A program made the position numbers and the translations under genes. The notes under the pieces are model-generated. The model worked only from the letters and a program-made list of their open reading frames with translations, was not told the DNA's origin and did no database searches. A DNA stretch of 11,884 nucleotides from Euperipatoides rowelli. Lineage: Eukaryota; Onychophora; Udeonychophora; Euonychophora; Peripatopsidae. Shown here piece after piece: positions 1-8,814 of this stretch. The stretch's first letter is position 1. Each line of letters opens with the position of its first letter. The stretch is from the NCBI GenBank assembly GCA_003024985.2, contig PXIH01S0006656.1, one strand, 5' to 3'.

Positions 1-52
1 TTCATTTATTTAATCAGTATTTAAAAAATTTCCCCCTTTAATGTTAATTTCC

Positions 53-69
53 CCCGAACCTCGTTCGGG
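53..69. repeat. GC-rich hairpin CCCGAAC-CTC-GTTCGGG
   Basis: A perfect 7-bp stem with a 3-base loop is followed at once by another CGTTCGG. It is conspicuous in AT-rich surroundings and may belong to an element cut by the left edge. Confidence 0.75.
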
Positions 70-199
70 CGTTCGGACATATTCTGCACCCCTGGATTAG
101 ATTACACCTAGGGTTTTGGTAATAGGGCAATTAGATTATTTTGTGAAAGAGAACTAGGTAATTATGAGAGTGCTTATCATGTACATGGCTGCATTTATA

Positions 200-690
200 T
201 AACCTTACCCACTCTTGCTTCTATTTGGCTATACTGTAGCTTTGCACCTTTTTATTAGTATCCTGGCTTGGTGGTTGTCTTGTAGCTGTTGTTCCCAGTC
301 TGCTGGACCTAGGCTGCTATTCCCGACAGGCACTATCCTCTGGCTTCCTTCTGGACTCAGGCTTCTGTCTGGAACTCATCTATGGCCAACTGTAATGGCC
401 CAGGAACAGAGAGTATGGCCTTTTTCTCTGGCCCAGCAACAAGAGAGAGACATCTTGGTCAGACAAGGTGTTCTTTTTTGCTGTTTGACCATCTGAAAAC
501 TCCAAACCTCCAGCCGTCACTCTGGATTACCTCATGGTACATCTTATTATGGGATAGTAGCCTCTATTTGGATAGCAACTCAGCCCTAAGAGCAGGAGAC
601 AACCTACAAAAACGAATATGGTGGACAGGAGGAAAGGTAAACAATGGAATGGGAAAATGCAGCCATGATTATTATTTGCAGCCATCTAAG
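200..690. other. GC-richer block of unknown origin
   Basis: About 490 bp have visibly higher GC than the rest of the intron and few homopolymers. Two overlapping open frames on the plus strand (215-496, 93 codons, and 382-693, 103 codons) stay open here, but neither encodes a domain I recognise and they overlap in different frames. A weak direct repeat is present: CTGGAC..AGGCT at 303 and 351. It could be a mobile-element fragment, an exon of an unknown transcript, or a processed copy. I cannot decide between them. Confidence 0.35.
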
Positions 691-844
691 TAATTATGAT
701 AAGAAGAAGAATGTTTGTTACTCATAGTTCTTAGTAAGCACTTATAATTAAATAATATAATAACAGTTCTTAGATTGGGCTAATCTTATCAGTCTTTCTT
801 AGCCAATCTCATGGTTAGATATTAGTAATAAGCACAGGTATTGT

Positions 845-868
845 TCTCTCTCTCTCTCTCACACACAC
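845..868 (+). repeat. (TC)8(AC)4 compound microsatellite
   Basis: Eight TC units are followed directly by four AC units. It is an ordinary animal simple repeat. Confidence 0.95.
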
Positions 869-1023
869 TTATGCCCAAGATATGGTTATTAGTAACAAAA
901 CATAATAGAATAATTAGTAATGGTTAATTGTATACAGTATGTGAGGAGTCTGTGGAGAAAACTTCTCCTTTTGGTGCTCCTCTGAGATTTAGCTCAGGAA
1001 TGCTCCTGGTAGCCACTGCTGTG

Positions 1024-1037
1024 TGTCACATGTGACA
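1024..1037. repeat. 14-bp perfect palindrome TGTCACATGTGACA
   Basis: This is a perfect inverted repeat with no loop, centred on CACATGTG. It contains an E-box (CANNTG), but its location in an intron gives no other sign of regulatory use. Confidence 0.8.
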
Positions 1038-1476
1038 TGGGCATAATTGCACTCTTATTAGGGGTGCAATCATGACCCTGTTACACCAGAATGTCAGTTT
1101 AAGAATCAATCAGTAGCAGTTAATTTGCTATGAATTTAGTTTGAACTCGCATACCGTTATAACAACTCAATTTTAAATCAGGTATTTAAACTGATGGCTT
1201 AATGTTCAGTTGATAAATTTTGGTAAACTTTGAAGTGATTTTTATAAAAATACATAAAATCCTGATTGCGAGAGTCTTAAGTTTGAAATTGATATGAAGA
1301 ATTGGTCAAAAAAAATGTGCAATGAATGTCATTTCTGAAGGTAATTTATACTTCTTGCCTTGTTATTGTTAGGATATTATTTTATTGTGAGTAAAAAAGG
1401 AATTAAATTATATAGACCATGGCCATCACAATGATGTAATACAGTACATAAGTTCTGCCAAAAATAACAGATTCAT

Positions 1477-1505
1477 GCTCTCGCCTCTGGTTCAACTCGG
1501 GGTTG
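1477..1505 (+). repeat. Direct repeat copy 1 (29 bp, 64-bp period)
   Basis: This 29-base block, starting GCTCTCGCCTCTGG and ending CTCGGGGTTG, recurs exactly at 1541-1569, 64 bp downstream. The four bases before each copy differ at one position (TCAT and TCAC). It is clearly GC-richer than its surroundings. It may be part of a minisatellite or a mobile-element end. Its GGTTCAACTC word resembles a tRNA B box, but no A box or cloverleaf fits. Confidence 0.9.
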
Positions 1506-1540
1506 TTTTGTGTGTTCGACTTACAATAAACTGCACTCAC

Positions 1541-1569
1541 GCTCTCGCCTCTGGTTCAACTCGGGGTTG
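1541..1569 (+). repeat. Direct repeat copy 2 (29 bp, 64-bp period)
   Basis: This is an exact second copy of 1477-1505. The sequence after it diverges (GTTTAAACTGCCC against TTTTGTGTGTTCG), so only about 33 bp of the 64-bp period is conserved. Confidence 0.9.
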
Positions 1570-1738
1570 GTTTAAACTGCCCTATTAGACTAATGGAATC
1601 TGTGGAAGGCAAACTTGAAGGGGGAGGGGAATTTTTTGAGTGAAGTATGTTTATAAAGTTATTTTCTATTTATCTAGTCATCATAGGATAATAAGCTACC
1701 AGTTGAGTCCTAAATAAGCTTACATAGTCAAATTTAGT

Positions 1739-2930
1739 TTAAGGGGTTATATGGGTCTGTTATAGCCATTAATGCTTCAAAAATAAAGTTTTCAGTTTTT
1801 ATCATTTGTAAATTCTGTTCTTTTCTAAAAAAAATGGTACCAAAATTATGGCCTAAATAATTCTAAATAGATGTAAAATGATTGAATTTGTTAACCTTAC
1901 CTCTTAATTTTGAAGAGAAAAAAAAAACAGCCCTAAAATGCGTGTTTTCATTACGGTAGAAATACCACCTTTTTTATATGTAAGCTGCCATTTATATATT
2001 TTTTTGAACAATCATTTATTTGCTGACGTTTAAAAAAATTGTGGTTTATGTCATATAATTAGAATGATGTTGCTGTAGGGTAACGTTTACATTTATGGGG
2101 TATTTAAATCTCACATCATAATGATGTTTCTGAATATACAATTCAAATTCTAATTTGCTAACAAAATATCACGTGATTTTTCACGTCATCAGCCTGAAAC
2201 AAAATGCCCGATACTAACGCTTCGACTGTTTATGCTTATAAAAATCGAAGAATTATAAAAAAAAATAATACCCTTCAAAAATTTGAAACAAAAAAAAAAA
2301 AACGTATAATTAATAAATGTTTACTAATAGGAAATGTCCTAGAGATCCCAGTACTGCCATTTGACTCGGCAATGGCTACAAGCGTACGCAAAATTTAAAT
2401 AAATGTTTAAATTTAAATATCACAATATTGAATTTGAACAAATTTTGAAAGTTGCTCTTTCGACATTTTTTCCTGTGAAAAAGAGATTGATCTGAAACTT
2501 TGTATACATATTAAGTATATATCAAAGAATGCAATAAGTTTGAAGCATTTAAATACATTTAAAGTTTAAATATGATGTAAACAGTAAATTCCGAAAAATT
2601 GTAAAAAGTTACTTCTCTCTTGTTGATGCTAAAAGTGGTATTGAAAATCAAAATTCTTGAAAACTAAGTATATCATTGCATACTATAGACATTTAGTAGT
2701 AGATAAAACTTTGTTCCAAGTTTTTACGATCTGTAATTATTCCATACAAAATGACTATATTAAGAACCAATATGGTGGCCATTTCCATGGCAACGCTAAC
2801 TAGTAGCCCCCTAAAATTTTATAAACAATTACATCTTAGCAACATATACAGTACATATGTGCCTAAAGTTTGGTTAAATTTGAATATAATTTAAAAAAAA
2901 TTAGTCTGCTTTAGCAGGTAACCACCTTAA
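1739..2930. mobile_element. Putative TTAA-flanked non-autonomous element (about 1.2 kb)
   Basis: The left boundary reads TTAAGGGGTTATATGGG and the right boundary, reverse complemented, reads TTAAGGTGGTTACCTGC. With a one-base gap the first 12 or so bases agree (TTAAGG-GGTTA). TTAA is the target site of Kolobok and piggyBac transposons, and TTAAGGTGG-type ends are frequent in invertebrate repeats. This last point is from memory, not a search. A 64-codon frame inside (2204-2398, beginning M-P-D-T-N) is Lys-rich, resembles no transposase I know, and may be chance. The short terminal similarity makes this tentative. Confidence 0.4.
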
Positions 2931-3355
2931 ATAAAATAAAAAAATTCAAAAATTTGAACTGATACTTTGCGTCATTAGATGAACTTGAAAGAATTTTCAA
3001 ATATTCCAAGATCCTGAAGTAGAGGTTCTGTTTATTAAATAGATCCAATACAAAAAAAGATGATTCATTTTAGGAAATGTTTTGTACTACCGTACTTAAA
3101 AACAAAAAAATACTTACTAATAATTTATTGTACTTGGGTCTTTCGGTTTCATCCTTTATAAGGCTATAGAGAGAAAAAAAAAACCTTTAGATTTAAACAA
3201 TAACAATTCTTAAGAATCAGATATGATTAAATTTGTTTTTTAATTATTGATTTTCAAAAACAATGGATAAAATAATCATTCCATACAAACACAAAAGGTA
3301 CAGTATTTTAATTTAAAAACCAAGTACTGAATAAAATAAATATCTTCAGTGAAGT

Positions 3356-3411
3356 AAAAAAAAAAAAAAACCCCATTTGTAATTTTAGTACCAATGTTTT
3401 TTTTTTTTTTT
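3356..3411. repeat. A15 and T15 inverted homopolymer pair
   Basis: A run of 15 A's (3356-3370) and a run of 15 T's (3397-3411) are separated by 26 bases and could pair as a hairpin. They may be the poly(A) tails of two opposed retrocopies, but no adjoining homologous bodies are visible, so simple slippage is as likely. Confidence 0.75.
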
Positions 3412-3929
3412 AAAGTTTAAAAATCTTGTAATTACTTTTCATGTCATAAGATTTATAGTTCCTGTAATGATTCAATTTTTGTATTTTTTTTTTTTGTATC
3501 CTTGTATGATCATGACATGCTTAAGGTTCATAGCATAAATAATTACTCAACTTCTGAAGAAAATAAACTAAATATTTGATTGATAGAAAAGCAACAGTCA
3601 AGTCTTTTAATGTTCTTGGTTGAGTTTTACATCTAAACTTTACCTGGAACGATTCTACAAAAACTTTCGGTCATCTAAGTCTGTCTGGATGATGATAATT
3701 TATGACTGTAAAGGGTAAAGGAGGAATAGAAATAAGATCAGGTGAAGTAGAGTTACAAAAAATTAAGGAGTTTAGAATTTCAAGTTCTCATAAAAATTTT
3801 GTTTATAGGATTTGAACAGTTACTTCTTTCTCTTGACAAAAAGGTAAAAGTTAATTTGTGAGACTTTTTCCCCAAAGTCCAATGATAAAATCAATTAATG
3901 GAAAACATATCTTGTTTTTAATGGCTTTT

Positions 3930-3979
3930 CTTGGAATATATTTCTATTGTGTGTGCAATAGAAATAAACACATTCCAAG
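3930..3979. repeat. Strong imperfect hairpin (50 nt, 19 bp paired)
   Basis: The inner stem is TATTTCTATTG (3939-3949) with CAATAGAAATA (3956-3966) around a TGTGTG loop. After an asymmetric bulge (1 base on the left, 5 on the right), an outer stem pairs CTTGGAAT (3930-3937) with ATTCCAAG (3972-3979). A weak further pairing of ATGGC (3921-3925) with GCCAT (3994-3998) is possible. It lies in the intron downstream of exon D. It may be the remains of a palindromic element or a small structured RNA. Confidence 0.7.
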
Positions 3980-4833
3980 CAGGAGGCAATATTGGCCATG
4001 CTAAGTTTAGTGAGTTCTTCCTGTCAAAAATTGCAAAGGAATCTGATGAGAAAGTAACTTTATACCTAGAAAGATAAGCTTTTGAAAATACAAGCACTGA
4101 AGAGCCTTAAGTAATTTTTAATGGGCTAAAAATGTACATAGGTAGGCCAAGTTTCAAAATTTTCTATGAAAGTTAAGATTATGTATTGAAATATTATATT
4201 GAAAAATATTTTAATGTCTTTAATATTTTTAAATGTTCCATAGAAACACTGTACTGGCAAGATATAAAAAATTAAACATATTTTACTTTTTGTTAATTAA
4301 TGTTGATAAGTACAAAAACCATTAACACTATCAGAAACAGCACCCCCTCTGGATTCAGAATCTATTTTATTTTTGATTCTAGGACAATTTTGAATTTTCA
4401 GTCACTTAGGACCACTTTCTATGGAATCGCCCATTAACTGAATTTCGGTGTAATAAATGTTATTAAAATATAAACTACAGTACATAATGTACATTGGTGT
4501 TTTGGAAAGTGACAGGTAAAAAGTTTACTTGACTCACAGTAAATAGCAAGATCTAGAATTTCTAGTGATATTTTGACCAGAAAATGATACAAACCCGAAT
4601 AATAAATTATATAAACTTGTTATAATTAAGAATTCAAAGCTAATATTTTTTCTGAATATACAGTATATCAATTTGTGAGAAATACTGTATTATTATGAAT
4701 ATATTAAAGAGTTTAACATAAATAGGAATTTAAAAATAAATAGGCTACTAGCTTGTATTTGTGATCATTTTGAACATTCATCTTATATCAGAACAATGTT
4801 TTTTTTAGTGTTTAATAATAAAATTAACTGTAC

Positions 4834-4979
4834 CATGTATTAACAAAATTGACAAACTCTGGAGAATAACAGTTATCGTCTGGATAAAGCCTCGGGGGAT
4901 CTCCTTGTACTACTTGGGTCAACTGTTCAAAAACACTATTCCATTTAGGATATGGGAATCTGCCTGTTGCCAATTCAAT
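4834..4979 (-). CDS. MAP2K4: MAP2K4 (MKK4) internal exon D: kinase C-lobe, GRFPYPKW block
   Basis: This is a partial CDS of 146 nt. The acceptor is ATTTATTTTCAG|ATT and the chosen donor is ACATG|GTACAG. It reads IELATGRFPYPKWNSVFEQL, then TQVVQGDPPRLYPDDNC, then YSPEFVNFVNT plus TG. The last two bases would form a Cys codon with the next exon, matching the family's FVN-x-C-LTK, and this decides the donor. Reading past the donor gives Trp-Tyr-Ser and then a stop. Relative to vertebrate MKK4, the acidic S-N-S-E-E-R-E loop is replaced by Y-P-D-D-N-C-Y. The next exon (LTKDxxKRPKY onward and the MAP3K docking segment) was not found in positions 1-4833 and should lie beyond the left edge. Confidence 0.95.
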
Positions 4980-5043
4980 CTGAAAATAAATGAATTTTTT
5001 TAAAAAACCAAAAGGTTTTATCAAGATTTTACAAAGAGTAATA

Positions 5044-5714
5044 GGCTACGTTTTTTAAAAATCTCTGAGTTCTCGGAGAACTATAGAGAATACTCTGAAT
5101 TTGGAGGTCATATTTTAAAAAAAAAATAGATTCTCTATTGCGGATTTTAATAATCTCTGACGAACTCAGAACTACCCACAATGCATTGTAACAATCAAAA
5201 TGGAGGAAAATAAACTTTATTGAAATTAACGTGTGTCAAATATGGTAAAACTGGTCTAACCTATGTCTAGGCACTACTTCCTCTCCATAATTTTCTTATT
5301 TTGACTATACAAGATATTTTACAATGGCGATGGCTATATTTAAATGCTGAGAAATGGTTTCTATTCAATGAGATAGCAATATCTACCATCTATGTCTTGC
5401 TGGCACAGATAACAAACATGTCTTTAAAATGGATTAGCCAGACATCACATGTACGAATGCTGCCATGGAGATTTTTTTTTCTTTCTGACAGTACCTTTAA
5501 AAGCACCTTCAGATGATAGTTTAGCCAAAGTTAGACTTTTAATGTTTTTTTTTTTACTGTACGATTTTTTTCTTTTCATCTCATCTTTTATTAATTTTCT
5601 CTGTTAGCGTATTTTAATAATCTCGGACTCTGTCTCACTCTGTTTATATTGTTAGTTCTCCATGACGTGTAGTTTCTTGGAGCTCGAGCTTGGAGATTTT
5701 CAAAAAACGTAGCC
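5044..5714. mobile_element. Non-autonomous DNA transposon-like element (671 bp) with GGCTACG termini
   Basis: The left end reads GGCTACGTTTTTTAAAAATC (5044-5063). The reverse complement of the right end reads GGCTACGTTTTTTGAAAATC, so 19 of 20 match, and homology weakens further in. A direct repeat GCGxATTTTAATAATCTC lies about 95 bp inside each end (5140-5157 and 5607-5624). A perfect odd palindrome occupies 5068-5082. I could not find a clear target-site duplication (outer flanks GAGTAATA and ATGTCACA), so the exact boundaries and superfamily are open. There is no transposase frame inside. The left end is 65 bp from the exon D acceptor. Confidence 0.65.
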
Positions 5715-7295
5715 ATGTCACAAGAACAGTATTTACAATATTTCATTTTAAGGGGGAAAATAAATATTTAGCGAGGTCTCAACATGTACTCAGCAATTAT
5801 TAGTGCTGTAGTCCCTGAAACCATTTATAGATTTTTAGAGGCAACAAAATCCCTATACCAAGTAAACAATTGCAGGTTCTGCATCGAGTGCAATTTCACT
5901 AACTGCATCATTATTCATCATAACTTTAATATCAAGTTGTTTTTTTTTAAAAAAAAAAGAGTAATCTCAACATTTGCCACAAAATGTATTAGATCAAAAC
6001 TTTGGCAATTTATTACAATTTATCATTGGCTTCTACTATGGTGCACCAAGCAGGTATCTTTGGAAAATTAAAAATCCAATCAGGTGGGAAAATGTCACAT
6101 GAATTTTAAATACCATTCAAATATTTCAAACTATAGTAGGTCAGAGACGATTTTTGAATTGAGCCAAATGCCAATCAAAGGACTGTAGATCATATGACTT
6201 TAAATGCCAGAAATAATGCGTTTAATAAAAAAAAACAGGTCTGCAAGGCTGTGACATCATTAAAAGCCAAAAAATCAAGTGCTCCAATGATACCAAATAT
6301 GGCAGATGAATAAAAATGACCGATATTTACTCTAGTTTAGGTTATAAATTGTTCTCTACATAAAATCCATAATTACTTTTAAATGTTTTTAAAAGCAAAA
6401 TTTAAAAATCATCTCTGTGAACATTTTTACTACCTACTAGACCTACGAGATCCTTAAAAAAAATGAATACAATTTTTTAGATCAATATATTATAGTTTAA
6501 TTATATAAAATAATTAAATACAGTATTTACTTGTATGAAATTAATTTACTTCATCTTGGCATTGTACTGTATATTACTAATTCATTATTTATTATTACTA
6601 TGTTTACATTTAAAAAAAAAAAGGTTAATAGAAAAATGATAAAAGGAATAATTCATTGCTGGAAGCCGGGTTTCTCTAAGTTTTATTAAAAAAAAATTCT
6701 AATGACTTTTTTTTTTCCTTTTCTTTTTATAGCTCCTTATAATAATTTATAATTATGTGTACAGCAAATATGATCAGTGAAACACTTCATTCCATTATGG
6801 GTTATATCAGCAGGGCTGCATTGAAAGGGATGGGGGGAGTACAAGATAGTATATGGCATCTACCTAGAAAGATTAATTTATTAGCGAATACTTAGAAAAT
6901 AATAAATTACGTGGCAATATGATCCTATACTCATAAAAAATGACATTTTTCTTTATATATAATTAATATATTTCTTTTATCTTATTATTTTTTATATGTT
7001 ATCCAAATGTGTTTTTTATGTAATTTGTTAACTATTAATATACAGTAATTTGCTTTGTTCCACTCAAATAAAAAACAAACAAAAAAAAACTGATATACAG
7101 TATGCTTAATAGGCCTATCTGAATAATTATATTTTAACATGTGTGTAATTGCTGGACATCAGAATACTCTTGACTTGTTTTTTTATAACCTGTTTCATTG
7201 TTTTGTTTAACTTCAATAAGCATTAATTGATAGATTCAGAAAAACGTGAGAAATAATTGTGTCCTTTGTTAGAGCCTCTCCCCTCCCCCTTTTCC

Positions 7296-7375
7296 CAGTA
7301 GCGCAACTATATGGTAGACAAGGCAGACAAAGTTTTGGGACCCCGATCAAGCCAAATCAAAAAGGCTAGCTGTTT
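7296..7375. mobile_element. Fragment of a hAT-type element end (CAGTAGCGCAACTA)
   Basis: CAGTAGCGCAACTAT starts at 7296 and is followed by G-A-rich sequence and GGGACCCCGATC (7339-7350). This resembles the CAGTGGCGTAACTA...GGCCCCGATC ends of non-autonomous hAT repeats in many aquatic animals, as I remember them. A weak partner, GTTGTCCCTACTG, ends at 7554, but the 8-mers outside these ends do not match. I therefore treat this as a truncated end and not a complete copy. The right limit is approximate. Confidence 0.4.
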
Positions 7376-7481
7376 TTGAAAACTAATTATATTGTTTTGG
7401 ATTTCACAATTTATTGTTAGCAAGAGATATTTTTAGTCCAAGTTTGTCTGTTTAATAAGATTTCATTAAATATCATTCCTA

Positions 7482-7500
7482 TTTTTTTTGTGTGTGTGTG
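7482..7500 (+). repeat. T8(GT)n simple repeat
   Basis: Eight T's run into alternating GT/TG bases up to 7500, inside the intron between exons C and D. Confidence 0.9.
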
Positions 7501-7697
7501 CAAAGTACATTTTTTTAAATATGATTTGAAGAGTTTTGTCTGTTGTCCCTACTGACAAACTCTGGATGGATTTTGATCAAACTTTGAAAAGATTCTAGAT
7601 TCAACTGTGACACAATTCAGTCAATTTGTCCTCTATACATTTGACACATTTATATTTTTTTAAGTACATACAGTATATACTCAAGCATTTTTCTTAC

Positions 7698-7772
7698 CAA
7701 GGTGATGCCTAAGCTCCAGACATCTGACCGTACATCATAGCCCCGTGCTCTAGCAGGATCTATTCTTTCGGG
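7698..7772 (-). CDS. MAP2K4: MAP2K4 (MKK4) internal exon C: P+1 loop and helix alphaF
   Basis: This is a partial CDS of 75 nt, exactly 25 codons, phase 0 at both ends. The acceptor is ATGTTTTTAG|CCC and the donor is TTG|GTAAGAAAA. It starts PERIDPARARGYDVRSD and continues VWSLGITL. PER completes the APE-type motif begun in exon B. DVWSLG is kinase subdomain IX, whose Asp supports the catalytic loop. Compared from memory with vertebrate MKK4 (DPSASRQGYD), the loop after ERID is one residue shorter and Arg-rich (DPARARGYD). This surface loop varies in the family, so function should be kept. The 258-bp intron to exon B is far shorter than the other three. Confidence 0.95.
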
Positions 7773-8030
7773 CTAAAAACATTTAAAATTAAATTTTTTT
7801 TTTCAATGTTGAAATTAAAAGTAAAATAGACTAAATATTTTTTTAATTAAGTTATTTTGTTTTACTCCATAAATGAAGATGGAAATATAAAACTATTGGC
7901 TAAATATTCACTCTTGCATGCAAACAAGATAACATATCTAATAATAATAATCAACTATTAAAATGATTTGTGAAATAAAAGTAAAACTGTAAAAGTTAAA
8001 ATATTAAAAAAGAATACATAAAAGTTTTAC
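7773..8030 (-). other. MAP2K4 short intron between exons B and C (258 bp)
   Basis: This is a phase-0 intron with donor GTAAAAC and acceptor GTTTTTAG. It is AT-rich and has no recognisable inserts, unlike the other three introns. It interrupts the APE motif between Ala and Pro. Confidence 0.9.
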
Positions 8031-8158
8031 CGCCATGTATGGTCGACAACCTGCATCTCTAGTCTTTGCTATGGAATCAACTAACTGACCACTGATGCCA
8101 AAATCACATAATTTGATATTACCCTTCCTGTCCAGCAAGATATTGGAGGGTTTCACAT
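8031..8158 (-). CDS. MAP2K4: MAP2K4 (MKK4) internal exon B: catalytic loop, DFG and activation loop
   Basis: This is a partial CDS of 128 nt on the reverse strand. The acceptor is TTTTTCTTCAG|ATG and the donor is GCG|GTAAAAC. Joined to exon A it reads [10 protein letters not shown] (catalytic Asp and the Lys and Asn of HRDxKxxN), then KLCDFGIS (metal-binding DFG), then [13 protein letters not shown] and CRPYMA. The Ser and Thr in SIAKT are the two activating phosphosites used by MAP3Ks (S257 and T261 in human MKK4). SIAKT together with C-R-P-Y separates it from MKK7, which has SKAKT and C-A-A-Y. The exon ends on a whole codon, so the kinase APE motif is split: Ala is the last residue here and Pro-Glu open exon C. 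The reading frame is intact and all catalytic residues are present. Confidence 0.96.
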
Positions 8159-8814
8159 CTGAAGAAAAATAATGTTTTACAATTAATTACCCATTATTTT
8201 ATTTCAATCACACATTTTATAACTTTTTCCTAACATGGTTCTGTTTTCAAAATTAAGTCTAAATAAATTTTATAACTGGCTTTTAATACACTTTTCTTAC
8301 TTAAAATAAAAATGCCCAAAATCATTTTCAGGCCAAAATTGGGCATAAAAGTAGATGAGATATTTAAATACAAAGCTATTGTAATCTTGTTTAAAAAAAA
8401 AAGAAGTAATGTAACAGTTTGTATTTAAATATAAGAACTTTTTTGGAAAAAAAAAAAAAAAACTCTAATCTTTTAAAACATTAAAAAATGTGTTAATTTT
8501 GCAGCCTTCTTATTCAATTTCTTTCCAAATTGACGATAGATCCTGTTTTTTTTTTTTAAGTTTGTTTTTTTACCATAAACAAGACATGAGTGAAAATAAT
8601 ATTCTACAGTAAACAGTTGTATTACACTCAATTTAGTTTTATTGCGCACACATTTTTTAAATGTTTTCTTTAATTTATAAATTTTTTAAATTACCAGTTT
8701 TTATACTGTAAGTTTTAAGTTTTTTTTTTTAATGGAAGAAAACTTTTTCATGATTTAAGATTAAATTGTTTTTTTCCAACATTCTTAAAAGGTTTTTTAA
8801 AAAAAAAAAATTAT

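Larger units (their letters stand above)
1..4833 (-). other. MAP2K4 intron downstream of exon D (5' part, at least 4.8 kb)
   Basis: This begins at the GTACAG donor of exon D and runs out of the window. No MKK4 C-terminal exon is visible on the minus strand. It contains the GC-richer block (about 200-690), microsatellite 845-868, direct repeats at 1477 and 1541, the putative 1.2-kb element (1739-2930), an A15/T15 inverted pair (3356-3411) and a hairpin (3930-3979). From 2931 to 3929 and from 3980 to 4833 I see only AT-rich sequence with short runs. Confidence 0.75.
4980..7697 (-). other. MAP2K4 intron between exons C and D (2718 bp)
   Basis: This is a phase-0 intron with donor GTAAGA and acceptor TTTTCAG. 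It carries the 671-bp inverted-repeat element (5044-5714), which starts only 65 bp from exon D, and a hAT-type end fragment (about 7296-7375). It also has a GT microsatellite at 7482-7500. The stretch 5715-7295 is AT-rich with homopolymers, and I recognise nothing coding in it. Confidence 0.88.

Noticed and set aside
1477-1569. tRNA or tRNA-derived SINE suggested by GGTTCAACTC
   Set aside because: There is no A box at the right distance, no acceptor or anticodon stem, and no tail. The two copies are better described as a direct repeat.
2204-2398. 64-codon Lys-rich frame as a possible transposase remnant
   Set aside because: It has no DDE or THAP motif, an A-run-derived Lys stretch and no splice partners. 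It is mentioned only within the putative element.
4824-5024. Open frame continuing past both edges of exon D as a 66-residue protein
   Set aside because: The kinase match begins exactly at the CAG acceptor (4979) and ends at the GTACAG donor (4834). Residues outside these points are intronic.
5301-5516. 71-residue frame inside the 671-bp element
   Set aside because: It starts on a non-ATG codon and shows no transposase motif.
6246-6257. TGTGACATCAT shared with 11569-11579 as evidence of a common repeat
   Set aside because: The nearby shared word ATCATATG occurs in the opposite order at the two places, so homology is not supported.
7296-7554. Complete hAT element ending at CCCTACTG
   Set aside because: The inverted match needs a gap and the 8-bp flanks (CCTTTTCC and ACAAACTC) do not agree, so only the left-end fragment was kept.
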